From an uncultured bacterium (GTDB lineage: Bacteria; Cyanobacteriota; Vampirovibrionia; Gastranaerophilales; Gastranaerophilaceae), in the NCBI GenBank assembly GCA_905216055.1, contig CAJMSH010000012.1, forward strand, positions 1-42,411: a DNA stretch of 42,411 bases, in the 5' to 3' direction. Below are positions 1 through 8,464 of the stretch, one piece after another (within the stretch, counting starts at the first letter, position 1; every line of letters begins with the position of its first letter). A program made the position numbers and the translations under genes. The notes beneath the pieces were generated by a model that saw only the letters and a list, made by a program, of their open reading frames with translations, searched no databases and was not told the DNA's origin.

Positions 1-276
1 TCGAGCCAGCAATCAATGTATTTTATTAATTCTTGTATAGTTGGAATGTAATTATTGGAGAGTTTTTTATGCATATCTCTATGCAATTTTTCTCCTCGTT
101 TCATCCAAGCAGGTTTATTTTCAACACTTGTCCCAATATAACTTGTCATCATTTTTTCAAACTCTTCTTGAAATTCAAGGAAGAATCTTTCAATAACTTT
201 TGCTCTAGCATTGTAGGGGTTTGCAAAAACTGATTTTATTCCAAGTTTTGCATAAATTCCATTAAATCCTGTGTAA
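1..276 (-). pseudogene. Mu-like transposase, C-terminal catalytic fragment running off the window edge
   Basis: Read on the minus strand, this stretch encodes part of a MuA-type DDE transposase catalytic core. It contains the residues NARAKVIERFF, which carry the catalytic Glu, and YIGTSVENKPA, then continues toward the C-terminus and leaves the window in frame. From about 108 to 276 it is nearly identical at DNA level to 25340-25510 inside the transposase copy at 25015-26549. Homology stops abruptly at the codons for GFNGIYAKLG. Upstream of this point the frame stays open to a TAG at 476-478, but that sequence does not match the transposase, so the N-terminal two thirds are missing and the copy is broken. 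The part beyond the window may be intact. Confidence 0.75.
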
Positions 277-1031
277 GTTAATAGTGACAATGATAATTTG
301 TAGGTGGTTACTTCGAAGGCAAAAAGTTCTATTGTTTGGGCGATTGAGGCACTTCCCTCAAAAGGAGAATGAGGTAATCGAAAAGTCCAGAATGTCCGGT
401 TATTAGGATATAAAAGTCCGGTGATTTTCCTAAAATTTTCTTGATACTGCTGAATTTGCCCTGTGTGTTTGGATTCTAGCGCCGGACAAAGTTGTGAATT
501 TTGACAGACAGTTTGATTATTTTGGGACACTTTGTTTTATATTTTGTTCAATATCGTTCAAAAGCCCGTATAATTGGCTTTTTAGCGTTCAGAAAAATCG
601 CTGATTTTTCGTATAAGATTTTTGAATTTTTGCAAAATGAGGTAATTGAAAAATAATTATTGTTTGAAAGTCGGAAGTAATTTTTTAAGAGGGAAATCGC
701 TTCCCTGACCTTATTTTATAAAGATTTTATCGAAATCAATTCAAAAACTTTATGAAGAGTTTTCCAAAACTAAATGTAAAAAATATTGGATTAATTATAC
801 CCCTCACAGCTGGAAGCATAATTAAGAGAAAATGCTAGATTTTTGCAAAATCCAAAATTCAAACTATATTCAAATTGGGTTTTAAAATAGTTTTTTGAGT
901 GTTTTATAAAATTTTCTGCTTAAAATTCGGATATAATCGAATACAAAACAACACATTTCCCTCTGAAAGCAAGGCAAAATGAGAATATAACTTATATGTA
1001 ATAGTCTAATTAGAAACTTATTACCTATACA
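277..1031. other. Gene-poor stretch, probable transposon-end remnants
   Basis: About 750 bases without a convincing gene. The stretch holds several short hairpins and recurring pieces such as GGACA/TGTCC (near 392, 413, 482 and 525), GTCGGAAGTAA (671-681) and GCGTTCAGA (585-593). Related pieces recur in the gene-poor stretch upstream of the other decayed transposase copy (26550-27114), which suggests remnants of transposon ends. The minus-strand frame joined to the transposase fragment is open from 475 to 277 but has no plausible start and no recognisable domain. Confidence 0.5.
560..582 (+). terminator. Possible terminator hairpin
   Basis: A perfect 7-bp stem, AAAAGCC (560-566) with GGCTTTT (576-582), has a 9-nt loop and runs into a short T tract. 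A second perfect hairpin follows at 592-610: GAAAAATC, 3-nt loop, GATTTTTC. Stems are short and AT-rich, so terminator function is uncertain. Confidence 0.35.
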
Positions 1032-1952
1032 TTATAAATTTTTTAATGCAGATATTATTTTTTCAAATTCAATCTGGTTGTAATACAAGGCTTTATCATT
1101 TTTATAACTAAGTTTTAATTTATTAAATAATGCTTCATCAGGTTTTAGAGCGATATGATTAATCAAATTATCCCAAACTACAGGTTCTAAATCATAATAT
1201 TTATGACTTATTTCATTAATATCAGCAACGATGCTTTCTAATTTAGTTTTATTGTTTAATAAAGCTTGAACTTCATTAGTTTGCAACAGTTTATAAATAT
1301 CATAATAATGACGCGTTTTCTTTTGTAGAGTTTCACCATTATCTTTGTCATAAATTTCTTTTAAAGCAAAGACTTTTTCAACAAAAATACGCTCAGCCGA
1401 TAATACATTTATTTCAAAAGATTTTGTATCATAACCTTCTAATTTACCGTCAACAAGTTTTTCTACATAAGATGTAATTGGTTTCTTTTGAATTTTAGGA
1501 ACAGTGCCACCTCTATATCCTGGCTCAAGCAAAATTTCTTTTCCGACAGAGTCGGTAATATTTGTACTTACAGTTGGAAAAATAAATTTAAATGCTGCAT
1601 ATAATTGTGCACGTTTGCTATTAGCTTTATCGCAATTTAAACATTCTAAGCTGTCAATATATTCTCTGAGAGCAACCAAGCGTTTTTCTTTTTGAGTTTT
1701 GGATTGCGTTTTATCAGTTTCAATCATTAATAAGTCAATATCTTCAGAAAATCTTTCAATAAGATTATATGCTTTAGATAAACAAGTTCCACCTTTAAAT
1801 ACAAATTCATTTGCAAATTCTGATTTAACAAGGTTTTTAAGAAGATATGTAACCCAATAATCTTTCTCTGCAATAAACTCACTTAAGTTTACTTGCTTAG
1901 CAGCTTCAATTATAAAATATTTAAAATCTTCATGCTCGTGTAGGTATTTCAT
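1032..1952 (-). CDS. abiEii: AbiEii-type nucleotidyltransferase toxin
   Basis: Toxin half of a type IV toxin-antitoxin / abortive infection pair (306 residues, normal family length). The nucleotidyltransferase signature is clear: AEKDYWVTYLL (28-38), GGTCLSK (54-60) and FSEDIDL (68-74), whose acidic residues would bind metal and NTP. Members of this family (AbiEii/AbiGii, MenT-like) transfer nucleotides to RNA targets, often tRNA, and stop growth. The ATG overlaps the antitoxin stop by 4 nt (ATGA), so the pair is translationally coupled with the antitoxin made first. The start fits the usual N-terminus. The operon sits just upstream of and divergent from the muA transposase, as accessory cargo. 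Confidence 0.9.
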   Translation of the reverse strand: MKYLHEHEDFKYFIIEAAKQVNLSEFIAEKDYWVTYLLKNLVKSEFANEFVFKGGTCLSKAYNLIERFSEDIDLLMIETDKTQSKTQKEKRLVALREYIDSLECLNCDKANSKRAQLYAAFKFIFPTVSTNITDSVGKEILLEPGYRGGTVPKIQKKPITSYVEKLVDGKLEGYDTKSFEINVLSAERIFVEKVFALKEIYDKDNGETLQKKTRHYYDIYKLLQTNEVQALLNNKTKLESIVADINEISHKYYDLEPVVWDNLINHIALKPDEALFNKLKLSYKNDKALYYNQIEFEKIISALKNL

Positions 1953-2683
1953 TTCCTATCAGCCCTTATCTGCCAATTATTGGCATACATTAACGCATCC
2001 CCTACGTTTAAGTATACCATAGACAAAGGGTTCAGAGAATTTTTTAATTTATTTAATAAATCACTTTCAAAATCAAATTCTTCTGCAATTGCTCCTATAA
2101 CAGATTTAACTCTTGTTGTCTCATAAAAAGCCGATTTAACAAGTGATTTTAAACTAACCTTGTTGTTTTTAATTAATATTTTTATTTGATTAATTGTTTT
2201 TTCGATTGTTGTATCGGGAATAGTTTTAATATCAATAATTGCATCAAGTACAATTCGCTCAGTTTTGCCGCCATTAACAGGTTTTTTCCTGTAGATATAT
2301 TTTATTTTATTTTCTGATCTTAAATTATAATCACAAGCAATTACAATATTATTCGGTACTTGTGTTGTTAAACCAAGTTCATTATAACCGGCGAGTCCGG
2401 ATATACAATAAAAATCACATTTGCTTTTTGCTTTTGACAAAGCTAATTGTATATCTGTATATGAGGTTTCGCCCAGAACTGTTTTTTTACTCCTAAAATA
2501 AAAACCGCGCTTTGCTCTTTTTAATACTCCATCTTTAACTAAATCGCTAAATGCTTTTAAAACATCCATCCTTGGGAATTTTTTAAAATCGTCAATAGAC
2601 CAAATTTTGTCAAAATTTGAATCAGATAATATTTTCTTTTTCATTTTTGATTTAGTCGTATCCATATTTACAGTATAAATCAT
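1949..2683 (-). CDS. abiEi: AbiEi-type antitoxin with winged-helix N-terminus (DUF6088-like)
   Basis: Antitoxin and probable autorepressor of the AbiE pair (244 residues). The N-terminus (about 15-65) looks like a winged helix-turn-helix followed by the basic KRGFYF segment typical of AbiEi proteins. The remainder matches the all-helical/beta antitoxin domain (CISGLAGYNELGLTTQ near 93-108). AbiEi proteins bind inverted repeats in their own promoter; here a 38-bp perfect palindrome lies 8 bases upstream of the first ATG. That ATG has no good ribosome-binding site, and a second ATG six codons in (2665) would leave more room, so the exact start is uncertain. Confidence 0.85.
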   Translation of the reverse strand: MIYTVNMDTTKSKMKKKILSDSNFDKIWSIDDFKKFPRMDVLKAFSDLVKDGVLKRAKRGFYFRSKKTVLGETSYTDIQLALSKAKSKCDFYCISGLAGYNELGLTTQVPNNIVIACDYNLRSENKIKYIYRKKPVNGGKTERIVLDAIIDIKTIPDTTIEKTINQIKILIKNNKVSLKSLVKSAFYETTRVKSVIGAIAEEFDFESDLLNKLKNSLNPLSMVYLNVGDALMYANNWQIRADRK

Positions 2684-2690
2684 GTCTAAT

Positions 2691-2728
2691 AATATTTCAA
2701 GTATTTACATGTAAATACTTGAAATATT
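2691..2728. promoter_or_regulatory. 38-bp perfect palindrome, probable abiE operator
   Basis: Two 19-nt arms with no spacer (left arm AATATTTCAAGTATTTACA) form an uninterrupted palindrome immediately upstream of abiEi. AbiEi antitoxins repress their operons through inverted repeats at this position, so this is the best candidate operator. It also lies in the divergent region shared with muA and might influence that gene. Confidence 0.6.
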
Positions 2729-2827
2729 TCTTTATAAATAGCAACATTTTTACAAAGTACACTTTGCCATTTTGTTGCCAAAAATAAAAATACAATTTTA
2801 TAAAGTAGAAATCAAGCAACACATTCT

Positions 2828-2843
2828 GACACATTTCCCCCTC
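2828..2843 (+). repeat. ACACATTTCC motif upstream of muA
   Basis: GACACATTTCCCCCTC lies about 70 nt upstream of the muA start. A close match, CAACACATTTCCCTC, is at 949-963 on the other side of the abiE operon, and a related GGAACACATTTCC occurs on the minus strand at 26579-26567, just upstream of the decayed transposase. This could be a transposase-binding or terminal motif of the element family, or direct repeats left by insertion of the abiE cassette. Confidence 0.4.
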
Positions 2844-2910
2844 AATGACTTCCATTTTGAGAGAAAGCAGTCTAACATACAGTAGCTTCAATAATAAATA
2901 AGGATACAGT

Positions 2911-4986
2911 ATGGCAGACATTAATAATAACGATATTTGGATTGATGTTGAGACTTTAGCGAAACTCAAAAACATTACTCGCAGAGCAGTTCGGCTTGCG
3001 TTAAACCAAAACAAGTATGAATACAAAGTCGAAAATATCAGAGGCGGCAAAACATACAAGATTAAATTATCAACGCTTGAAGAAGATCTTCAGCTTAAGT
3101 ATTTTCAGGAATATTATGATGATTATAAAACTTGTGAGAACGAGGTTATTGAACTATCTAATCTCAATATTAAACAGGAAAAACTGATATCCGAAAGCCA
3201 AAAAAAAATTGCACTTGCAAAATATGATTTAATTTATGCTTGGCTTGATTTTAGGAAAGAATACAAAAGAGATAAATTGAAACCCGGCGGCAACGTACCC
3301 GATAAAGAATTCCTGCAATTATATAATACAGGGATGTTTCAGGAAGAGATTTTCAAAATATTGGGTAAAGTCTCAATAGGGTCGCTTTACCGTTGGCGAG
3401 CGTTATTAGATTATAACAAAGATTGGACGGCATTAGTCGGACAATATAAATATTCAACAAGAAAAGAATATAGAACAACTTTAAACGAGGAGCAGATAAA
3501 AATATTTATACAAATTTTGTTATCACCAAGTGCGTTTTCAATAGGTAAAGCCATTTCTTTAACAAAGCATATTTTAAAAGAACGCGGGCAAGAGATTTTA
3601 CCTAAAGACATAACCTTTCGCAGATATGCGGAATGGTTTAGAGATAATAACTTCGATAAATGGACTCTCGCAAGAGACGGCGAAAAAGCATTAAAGGACA
3701 GAGTAAGCCCTTTTATAGTCAGAAACGCAGCACTTTTAAAGGCAGGGCAAGTGCTTGTGGCAGACGGGCATACTCTCAACTTTCAAGTTATAAACCCGTT
3801 TACAGGCAAACCCTGCCGAGCAACTTTGCTCGGGTTCTTGGATTGGAAATCGGGCGGTCTTGTAGGCTACGACATTATGCTTGAAGAATGTACGCAAAAT
3901 ATCGCATTGGCTCTGCGTAATGCGATTTTAAAAATGGACCATATTCCTGAATATGTTTACCAAGATAACGGTAGAGCCTTCAAAAGCAAATTCTTTAACG
4001 GAGATAAGAAATTTGAAGAGCTTGGTTTTACAGGAGTTTACAACAAACTCGGAATAAAACCGGTCTATGCCACTCCATATAACGCTCGAGCAAAAGTCAT
4101 CGAGCGTTTCTTTTTGGATTTTCAGGAAAGTTTTGAAAAGCTGGTTCCAAGCTATATCGGAACAAGCATCGAAAATAAGCCGGCATATTTGATGCGAAAC
4201 GAAAAGTTGCATAAAAATATCCACGAAAAATATAGTTTTACCCCGACAATAGAACAAGCACTCAAAATGATTGATAAATGGCTTGAATTTAAGCATTCCC
4301 AACCTTGTCCGAATGCAAAAGATAAAACAATTCAAGAAGTTTTAAACGAAATCGAAAAACAAAATATTGACGAAAACTCGCTTGACGATTTGATGATGGC
4401 GCAAGAGATAAAATCAATCGGTAGAAACGGAATAAGATTTTTGAAAGCGGATTATTTTGATGAGGCACTTTATGGTATCAAAGAGAAAACCGTCATAAAG
4501 TACAGTCTGTTCGACCTTTCTTATATCAAAGTTTATTCGATGAAGGGAGAATTTATCTGCAAAGCAAATCGCATAACAGAAACTCATCCGCTTGCTTATC
4601 AGATGGGCGATATTAAAGATATTGAGGACTATAAACAAAAGATTGAAAAACAGCAAAAGCTTCGCAGGAAAACAATTAAGGCAGTTCGTGAGCATTTCAA
4701 TTTAGAAGATATGGATTATCTTGAAAAAGAATTAATGCAAAATATCAGCTTGCCTAAATCCAAGCCGATTAAAGAAATAACGGTTCAACCTGAACAAAAA
4801 ACAGAACCAAAGCCAAAGCAAGATTTTGAGCCAAAGGTTAAGACTTCAATAGTTGCAAGGCCGATATTTAAATCTTCTTATGAACGCTACGAATGGCATA
4901 TGCAGAATGGCTGTATCTGTCCTGAAGATAGAACTTGGCTTGCAAAATACATAAAATCGGATGAATACAAAGAAATATATTCCTAA
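2911..4986 (+). CDS. MuA-type DDE transposase (type 1)
   Basis: Transposase of a Mu-like element (691 residues, close to MuA length). The N-terminus (about 10-60) resembles the Mu-type HTH/winged DNA-binding domain, with further helical DNA-binding segments to about 250. The catalytic core shows D285 (LVADGH), D352 (YQDNGR) and E398 (KVIERFF). The D-D spacing of 67 equals that of phage Mu (D269-D336). The residues after 450 would be the MuB-contacting tail. The ATG follows an AAGGAT ribosome-binding site, as for the second transposase at 40365. Its C-terminal FKSSYERYEW...SDEYKEIY block matches the partial transposase at 42161-42411, which runs about 17 residues further, so this copy may have been trimmed by the adjacent Abi_2 insertion. 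Confidence 0.9.
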   Translation: MADINNNDIWIDVETLAKLKNITRRAVRLALNQNKYEYKVENIRGGKTYKIKLSTLEEDLQLKYFQEYYDDYKTCENEVIELSNLNIKQEKLISESQKKIALAKYDLIYAWLDFRKEYKRDKLKPGGNVPDKEFLQLYNTGMFQEEIFKILGKVSIGSLYRWRALLDYNKDWTALVGQYKYSTRKEYRTTLNEEQIKIFIQILLSPSAFSIGKAISLTKHILKERGQEILPKDITFRRYAEWFRDNNFDKWTLARDGEKALKDRVSPFIVRNAALLKAGQVLVADGHTLNFQVINPFTGKPCRATLLGFLDWKSGGLVGYDIMLEECTQNIALALRNAILKMDHIPEYVYQDNGRAFKSKFFNGDKKFEELGFTGVYNKLGIKPVYATPYNARAKVIERFFLDFQESFEKLVPSYIGTSIENKPAYLMRNEKLHKNIHEKYSFTPTIEQALKMIDKWLEFKHSQPCPNAKDKTIQEVLNEIEKQNIDENSLDDLMMAQEIKSIGRNGIRFLKADYFDEALYGIKEKTVIKYSLFDLSYIKVYSMKGEFICKANRITETHPLAYQMGDIKDIEDYKQKIEKQQKLRRKTIKAVREHFNLEDMDYLEKELMQNISLPKSKPIKEITVQPEQKTEPKPKQDFEPKVKTSIVARPIFKSSYERYEWHMQNGCICPEDRTWLAKYIKSDEYKEIYS

Positions 4987-4999
4987 TTAAATTACATAT

Positions 5000-6019
5000 T
5001 TATAGCGTTTTTATTATATTTTTACCAATTGGTGTAAGACTAAAACTATTCCAATCTTTTGGGAATCCCATTTTGGTTTTATAAATTGATTTATATTTAC
5101 TAAATAATCTTTGTAAATCTATTTCAAAAGATTTATCCTTTAATATAGTTACTAAATAGTAATTAATTATCATTGAAACATAATAAAATCTATTATTATC
5201 GATCCCTTGGAATTCTTGTATTTTATCATGCTTAGATGGAGATATTCTAAATATTCTGTTAAATAATCTTGAATGGTGAGCACATATATTTCTTATTACA
5301 CTCAATGCGTATAGCCAATTTGAAAATCTTATAAATTTTGCATCCGCATTAAATCCTAAATACTCGATAATTTCTTTTTTATCTTTCGGGTTGATATTCT
5401 GATAAAGTTTATTTAAAGAACCAATTGTAAATGTTTCAACAACCATCCAAAATGGAGGGAGTTCTGGCTCATTATACTTATTGTAGTAATTGGCGATAAA
5501 TGTTTCAGCATATTCATCATCTTTTTTCTTAATTTCTTTATTAATGATTTCTTTGCAAATTCCGACATAGTCAATTTCTTGGCTTGTGTTAGGATCTATT
5601 TTAGTTTTAAAAGTTTCCTTATTGGTAAACCAATGAGAACCATACTTCTTACACATTACATTTGAAATAGCTACTCTATATGCAACTTCTATTTTTTCTA
5701 TTGCTTTGAAAGTAATATGTCTAAGTTCACTATCAAAATTAAACAAATTTATTAAATCTGCAAACTCAATATTATCCTTAAATATATGATTTTCTCCTTC
5801 TTGAAATAATCGCATATAGGAAGATAAATGATAATATCCTATTCTTTTTAAGATATCGACAGCAGATTTAAAATTGTCTACTTTTAAATTTCTTTTAATA
5901 AGTAAATTAAGTTGCTCCTCTGCGGTTAAAGATTCTTTTTCAAATTTTTCCAAACTTGTTCCCCTATCTAACAAAAAAGGCAGACCCATTTTAGCATTGT
6001 AAAGAGGCTTGGTCTGCAC
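5000..6019 (-). CDS. Abi_2 (AbiD/AbiF) family HEPN abortive-infection protein
   Basis: Abortive infection protein of the Abi_2 family (339 residues). The hallmark RNICAHHSRL near 243-252 gives the R-x4-H motif of HEPN ribonucleases, and the N-terminal LKRIGYYHLSSYMRLF segment (57-72) is typical. Family members are thought to cleave RNA on phage infection. The start is GTG at 6019, with ATG at 5989 as an alternative; neither has a good Shine-Dalgarno site, and the -10 hexamer lies only 11 nt from the GTG, so a near-leaderless transcript is possible. The gene is inserted in reverse orientation between muA and muB, which are only 2 nt apart in the right-hand module, so it is cargo acquired inside the transposition operon. 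Confidence 0.85.
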   Translation of the reverse strand: MQTKPLYNAKMGLPFLLDRGTSLEKFEKESLTAEEQLNLLIKRNLKVDNFKSAVDILKRIGYYHLSSYMRLFQEGENHIFKDNIEFADLINLFNFDSELRHITFKAIEKIEVAYRVAISNVMCKKYGSHWFTNKETFKTKIDPNTSQEIDYVGICKEIINKEIKKKDDEYAETFIANYYNKYNEPELPPFWMVVETFTIGSLNKLYQNINPKDKKEIIEYLGFNADAKFIRFSNWLYALSVIRNICAHHSRLFNRIFRISPSKHDKIQEFQGIDNNRFYYVSMIINYYLVTILKDKSFEIDLQRLFSKYKSIYKTKMGFPKDWNSFSLTPIGKNIIKTL

Positions 6020-6029
6020 TAATACTTAC

Positions 6030-6058
6030 ATTATAACATGTTAGCATGCTTATTTCAA
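6030..6058 (-). promoter_or_regulatory. Promoter of the Abi_2 gene
   Basis: On the minus strand, TTGAAA (6058-6053) and TATAAT (6035-6030) are separated by exactly 17 nt, a near-consensus sigma-70-type promoter. The spacer contains the palindrome AGCATGCT (6043-6050), a possible operator. Confidence 0.65.
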
Positions 6059-6064
6059 GATTGT

Positions 6065-6124
6065 AATGATGATAAATAATGAATATCATTCAAAAGCATG
6101 ATTACCATTATATTTTCATGCTTT
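6065..6124. other. Structured leader region upstream of Abi_2, possible small RNA
   Basis: Two successive inverted repeats lie directly upstream of the Abi_2 promoter: AATGAT (6065-6070) with ATCATT (6085-6090), and AAAGCATGA (6093-6101) with TCATGCTTT (6116-6124). Some Abi_2/AbiF genes are known to be preceded by a conserved non-coding RNA. The location fits, but no family structure can be confirmed by eye. Confidence 0.3.
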
Positions 6125-6254
6125 ACATTTATTAACTGAACTATAAAAATAGCCTTCCAAACTAATAATTTTAGACACAAAAAGATAAAAACAGTTCCAA
6201 TTTCTGCTAAGACAAGTGATTAATGTTAATGATGACAGAAATAGGAATTTTGAT

Positions 6255-6983
6255 ATGAAAAAAATTTTCGTAAAAACAAACAATGTTAAGCGGTTTATCA
6301 CGATGATGAACAACTTGCAAAACCGAGCGGAAGGAGTTCCTGGGATGGGTTTAGTTTATAGTGAGCCGGGGTTAGGCAAAACTCAAACAATCAATTGGTG
6401 GGCTTTTAAGAATAATGCAATACTTGTTCGGTGTACGCAGCTTATGACCGCTCGGTGGCTATTAAATGAAATTATGGATGAAATGGGTGAAGTTAACTGC
6501 GGGCGATTGGCTGATTGCTTCAAAATTATTATAAGGAATCTGCTAACAGAACCGCAGGTTATAATCGTTGATGAGGTTGATTATTTGACGATTGATTCTA
6601 GAGCAATAGAAACTTTAAGGGACATTCACGATAAAACGAATGTCCCTATTGTTTTAGTCGGTATGTCAAACGCTAAATCAAGAATAAAAAGGTTTAAGCA
6701 CTTATACGATAGGCTTTCTGAAATTATGCAATTTAAACCGTTTTCTAAAAGCGATATAGCAGGAATTATTAAAGAATTATCAGAAATTGAAATGACAGAA
6801 TGTGCGATAAAATGCATTTGCGCTAATGTCAACCGATTCCGGCAGATAGTAAAAATTATAAATAAAGCTGAATGTTATGCAAAAGCAAACGGCTTAAATT
6901 CTATTGATGAAATTATAATTAAGGAGATTTTAAACGATGAAGCAGCAGATAAAGAAACTGTGCAAACAGCTGAGCAGGTTTAA
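6255..6983 (+). CDS. MuB-like AAA+ transposition ATPase
   Basis: ATP-dependent target-selection partner of the MuA-type transposase (242 residues). Walker A is SEPGLGKT (36-43) and Walker B is VDEVD (105-109), followed by a C-terminal helical region with VNRFRQIVKIINKAE. The ATG at 6255 is chosen over an upstream in-frame start because it follows AGGAA and because the resulting protein is exactly the length of the homologue at 41430-42158, which also begins with KxFVKTxNVKxF. The next gene starts inside this one. In the right-hand module the muA stop is 2 nt from the muB start; here 1.27 kb with Abi_2 intervenes. Confidence 0.9.
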   Translation: MKKIFVKTNNVKRFITMMNNLQNRAEGVPGMGLVYSEPGLGKTQTINWWAFKNNAILVRCTQLMTARWLLNEIMDEMGEVNCGRLADCFKIIIRNLLTEPQVIIVDEVDYLTIDSRAIETLRDIHDKTNVPIVLVGMSNAKSRIKRFKHLYDRLSEIMQFKPFSKSDIAGIIKELSEIEMTECAIKCICANVNRFRQIVKIINKAECYAKANGLNSIDEIIIKEILNDEAADKETVQTAEQV

Positions 6984-8463
6984 TTTTGATGAAATTGCAA
7001 GTATTTTAGAACTTCCTGATGAAGAGATTCAAAACATCTTACAGGAATTGATAGCAGAAAAAGTTATAAGCAAAATTTCTGAAACAGAATTTGCCTATGT
7101 ACCGGATATTGTTTCAGATCCACAAATGGAAACATTGCCTCAAAAAAACTCACCAAAACAACCCAAACCAGAGTTGTGCTTTGATATTACCACATTATTA
7201 TCTGATAACAAGGAAGCACAAGAATTATTCAATAATGCCGCGGAATACAATAAACGCCATATTATAAAATGTTTGAATTTATTCAGATTAACAAGCGGTT
7301 TGTCGTTTAAAGAAACCTCAAAAATGCTAAATGAAATAGCCAAGAAAAATCCGGATTATAAAATGGGATATAGCACTTTTATAAGATGGAAATCCTCTTA
7401 CGCAAGAAACGGTTTATTGGGTTTAATGAAAGCTTATAACCCTCCGCAACATAAAAGTTTAGTAACAAAAGAACAATTAAAAGAGTTTGAAGAAATCTAT
7501 TTAACCCCAAAAAATTATTCGGTAAGAATCGCTTGGGAGATATTAAGAAGCAGACACCCAAATGAACAAATTTCAAGTGTTCAATCTTTTAGAAGAGCCC
7601 TGACTAAAAACTTTTCTGCGGAATATATTAAGAAAAGACGAAGCGAAAGTTTAAAACTTCCCGAGCTTCGCAAAATATCTTCAGTTGAAACAGATAAAAT
7701 AACATACGAAAAAGTCAGCACGGCGTTTGATGATTACCTGAAAACGCTTGAAAATAAGCAAGATGAAAATTCGATTTGTGCAAGAGGTTATATCCAAAAT
7801 CACTTATATTCATATTTTGGCAAATACAAGTTTAAAGATATTACGCAAGAAACTTTGATTAATTATCAAAGCAAAATGTTATCCGAAGGTTATTCCGTTG
7901 CAAGTATAAAGCGGTTTATAAGTACCTTTCAGAAAATCATGAAAAAATATTCAAATGCCAGCCATCTTCTGTTTTCGACACAAGAAACAATTTTACCCTC
8001 ACTTGAAAACAGAGTTTTAACTGATTCAGAAATTCAACAGATAATTAAAGACGACAGTAAAATACAGGAATTATGGATTTTAGCAACCGGAATAAATATA
8101 GCTGAACTTGGTGCTTTGTATTATACGGATATTAATTTTATCGATAAAACCGTAAATATTAGTAAATTTAAAAACAAAGGAAATGTCGAAAATATCAGAG
8201 CAAAATATAAGATAAGAATATTAAAAATACCGGATATTTTATTTAATAAAACACCTAAAAAGAAAAAGGGATTGCTTTTCAAAGATGTTAAAATAGACAA
8301 TTTTGACCTGTTGTTAAACACTCACATAAAACTGTTGCTTGATAAAAACGTGCAAATAAACATAATCAGCAGGAATTTAGGCTTTTATAAACTGACTGAT
8401 TTTGAAAGCAGGTACAACTTCTTACTTCCTCAAAAATTGAATAACAATTTTCAGATTTTATAA
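6937..8463 (+). CDS. Third protein of the Mu-like module: DNA-binding protein with degenerate tyrosine-recombinase domain
   Basis: A 508-residue protein beginning inside muB (47-nt overlap) with its own AAGGAG site at 6920-6925. Residues 1-55 form a small winged-helix-like domain (KLCKQLSRFNFDEI) shared with the right-hand homologue at 40817-41482. Residues about 110-230 resemble the internal DNA-binding region of the MuA-type transposases (YSTFIRWKSS, then FRRALTK). From about 255 to the end it resembles a tyrosine recombinase: a core-binding helical domain, then ATGINIAELGAL, where the catalytic Arg is Asn, and a C-terminal ISRNLGFYK in place of the LGH motif. Both catalytic arginines and the histidines appear lost, so it is probably a DNA-binding or assembly factor rather than a recombinase. 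Confidence 0.7.
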   Translation: MKQQIKKLCKQLSRFNFDEIASILELPDEEIQNILQELIAEKVISKISETEFAYVPDIVSDPQMETLPQKNSPKQPKPELCFDITTLLSDNKEAQELFNNAAEYNKRHIIKCLNLFRLTSGLSFKETSKMLNEIAKKNPDYKMGYSTFIRWKSSYARNGLLGLMKAYNPPQHKSLVTKEQLKEFEEIYLTPKNYSVRIAWEILRSRHPNEQISSVQSFRRALTKNFSAEYIKKRRSESLKLPELRKISSVETDKITYEKVSTAFDDYLKTLENKQDENSICARGYIQNHLYSYFGKYKFKDITQETLINYQSKMLSEGYSVASIKRFISTFQKIMKKYSNASHLLFSTQETILPSLENRVLTDSEIQQIIKDDSKIQELWILATGINIAELGALYYTDINFIDKTVNISKFKNKGNVENIRAKYKIRILKIPDILFNKTPKKKKGLLFKDVKIDNFDLLLNTHIKLLLDKNVQINIISRNLGFYKLTDFESRYNFLLPQKLNNNFQIL

Positions 8464-8464
8464 C

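Noticed and set aside
33..233. Plus-strand ORF of 66 codons
   Set aside because: It is the antisense shadow of the transposase fragment on the minus strand; the same shadow appears opposite the other copies.
2697..3059. Minus-strand ORF of 120 codons across the abiEi-muA gap
   Set aside because: It runs through the palindrome and antisense to the muA HTH; hydrophobic composition is due to AT-rich reverse reading.
3928..4335. Minus-strand ORF of 135 codons inside muA
   Set aside because: Antisense to the conserved DDE core, with no ribosome-binding site and no domain; a shadow frame.
2911..8463. Complete Mu-like prophage
   Set aside because: No portal, capsid, tail, large terminase or lysis genes; only the transposition module and small HTH genes are present.
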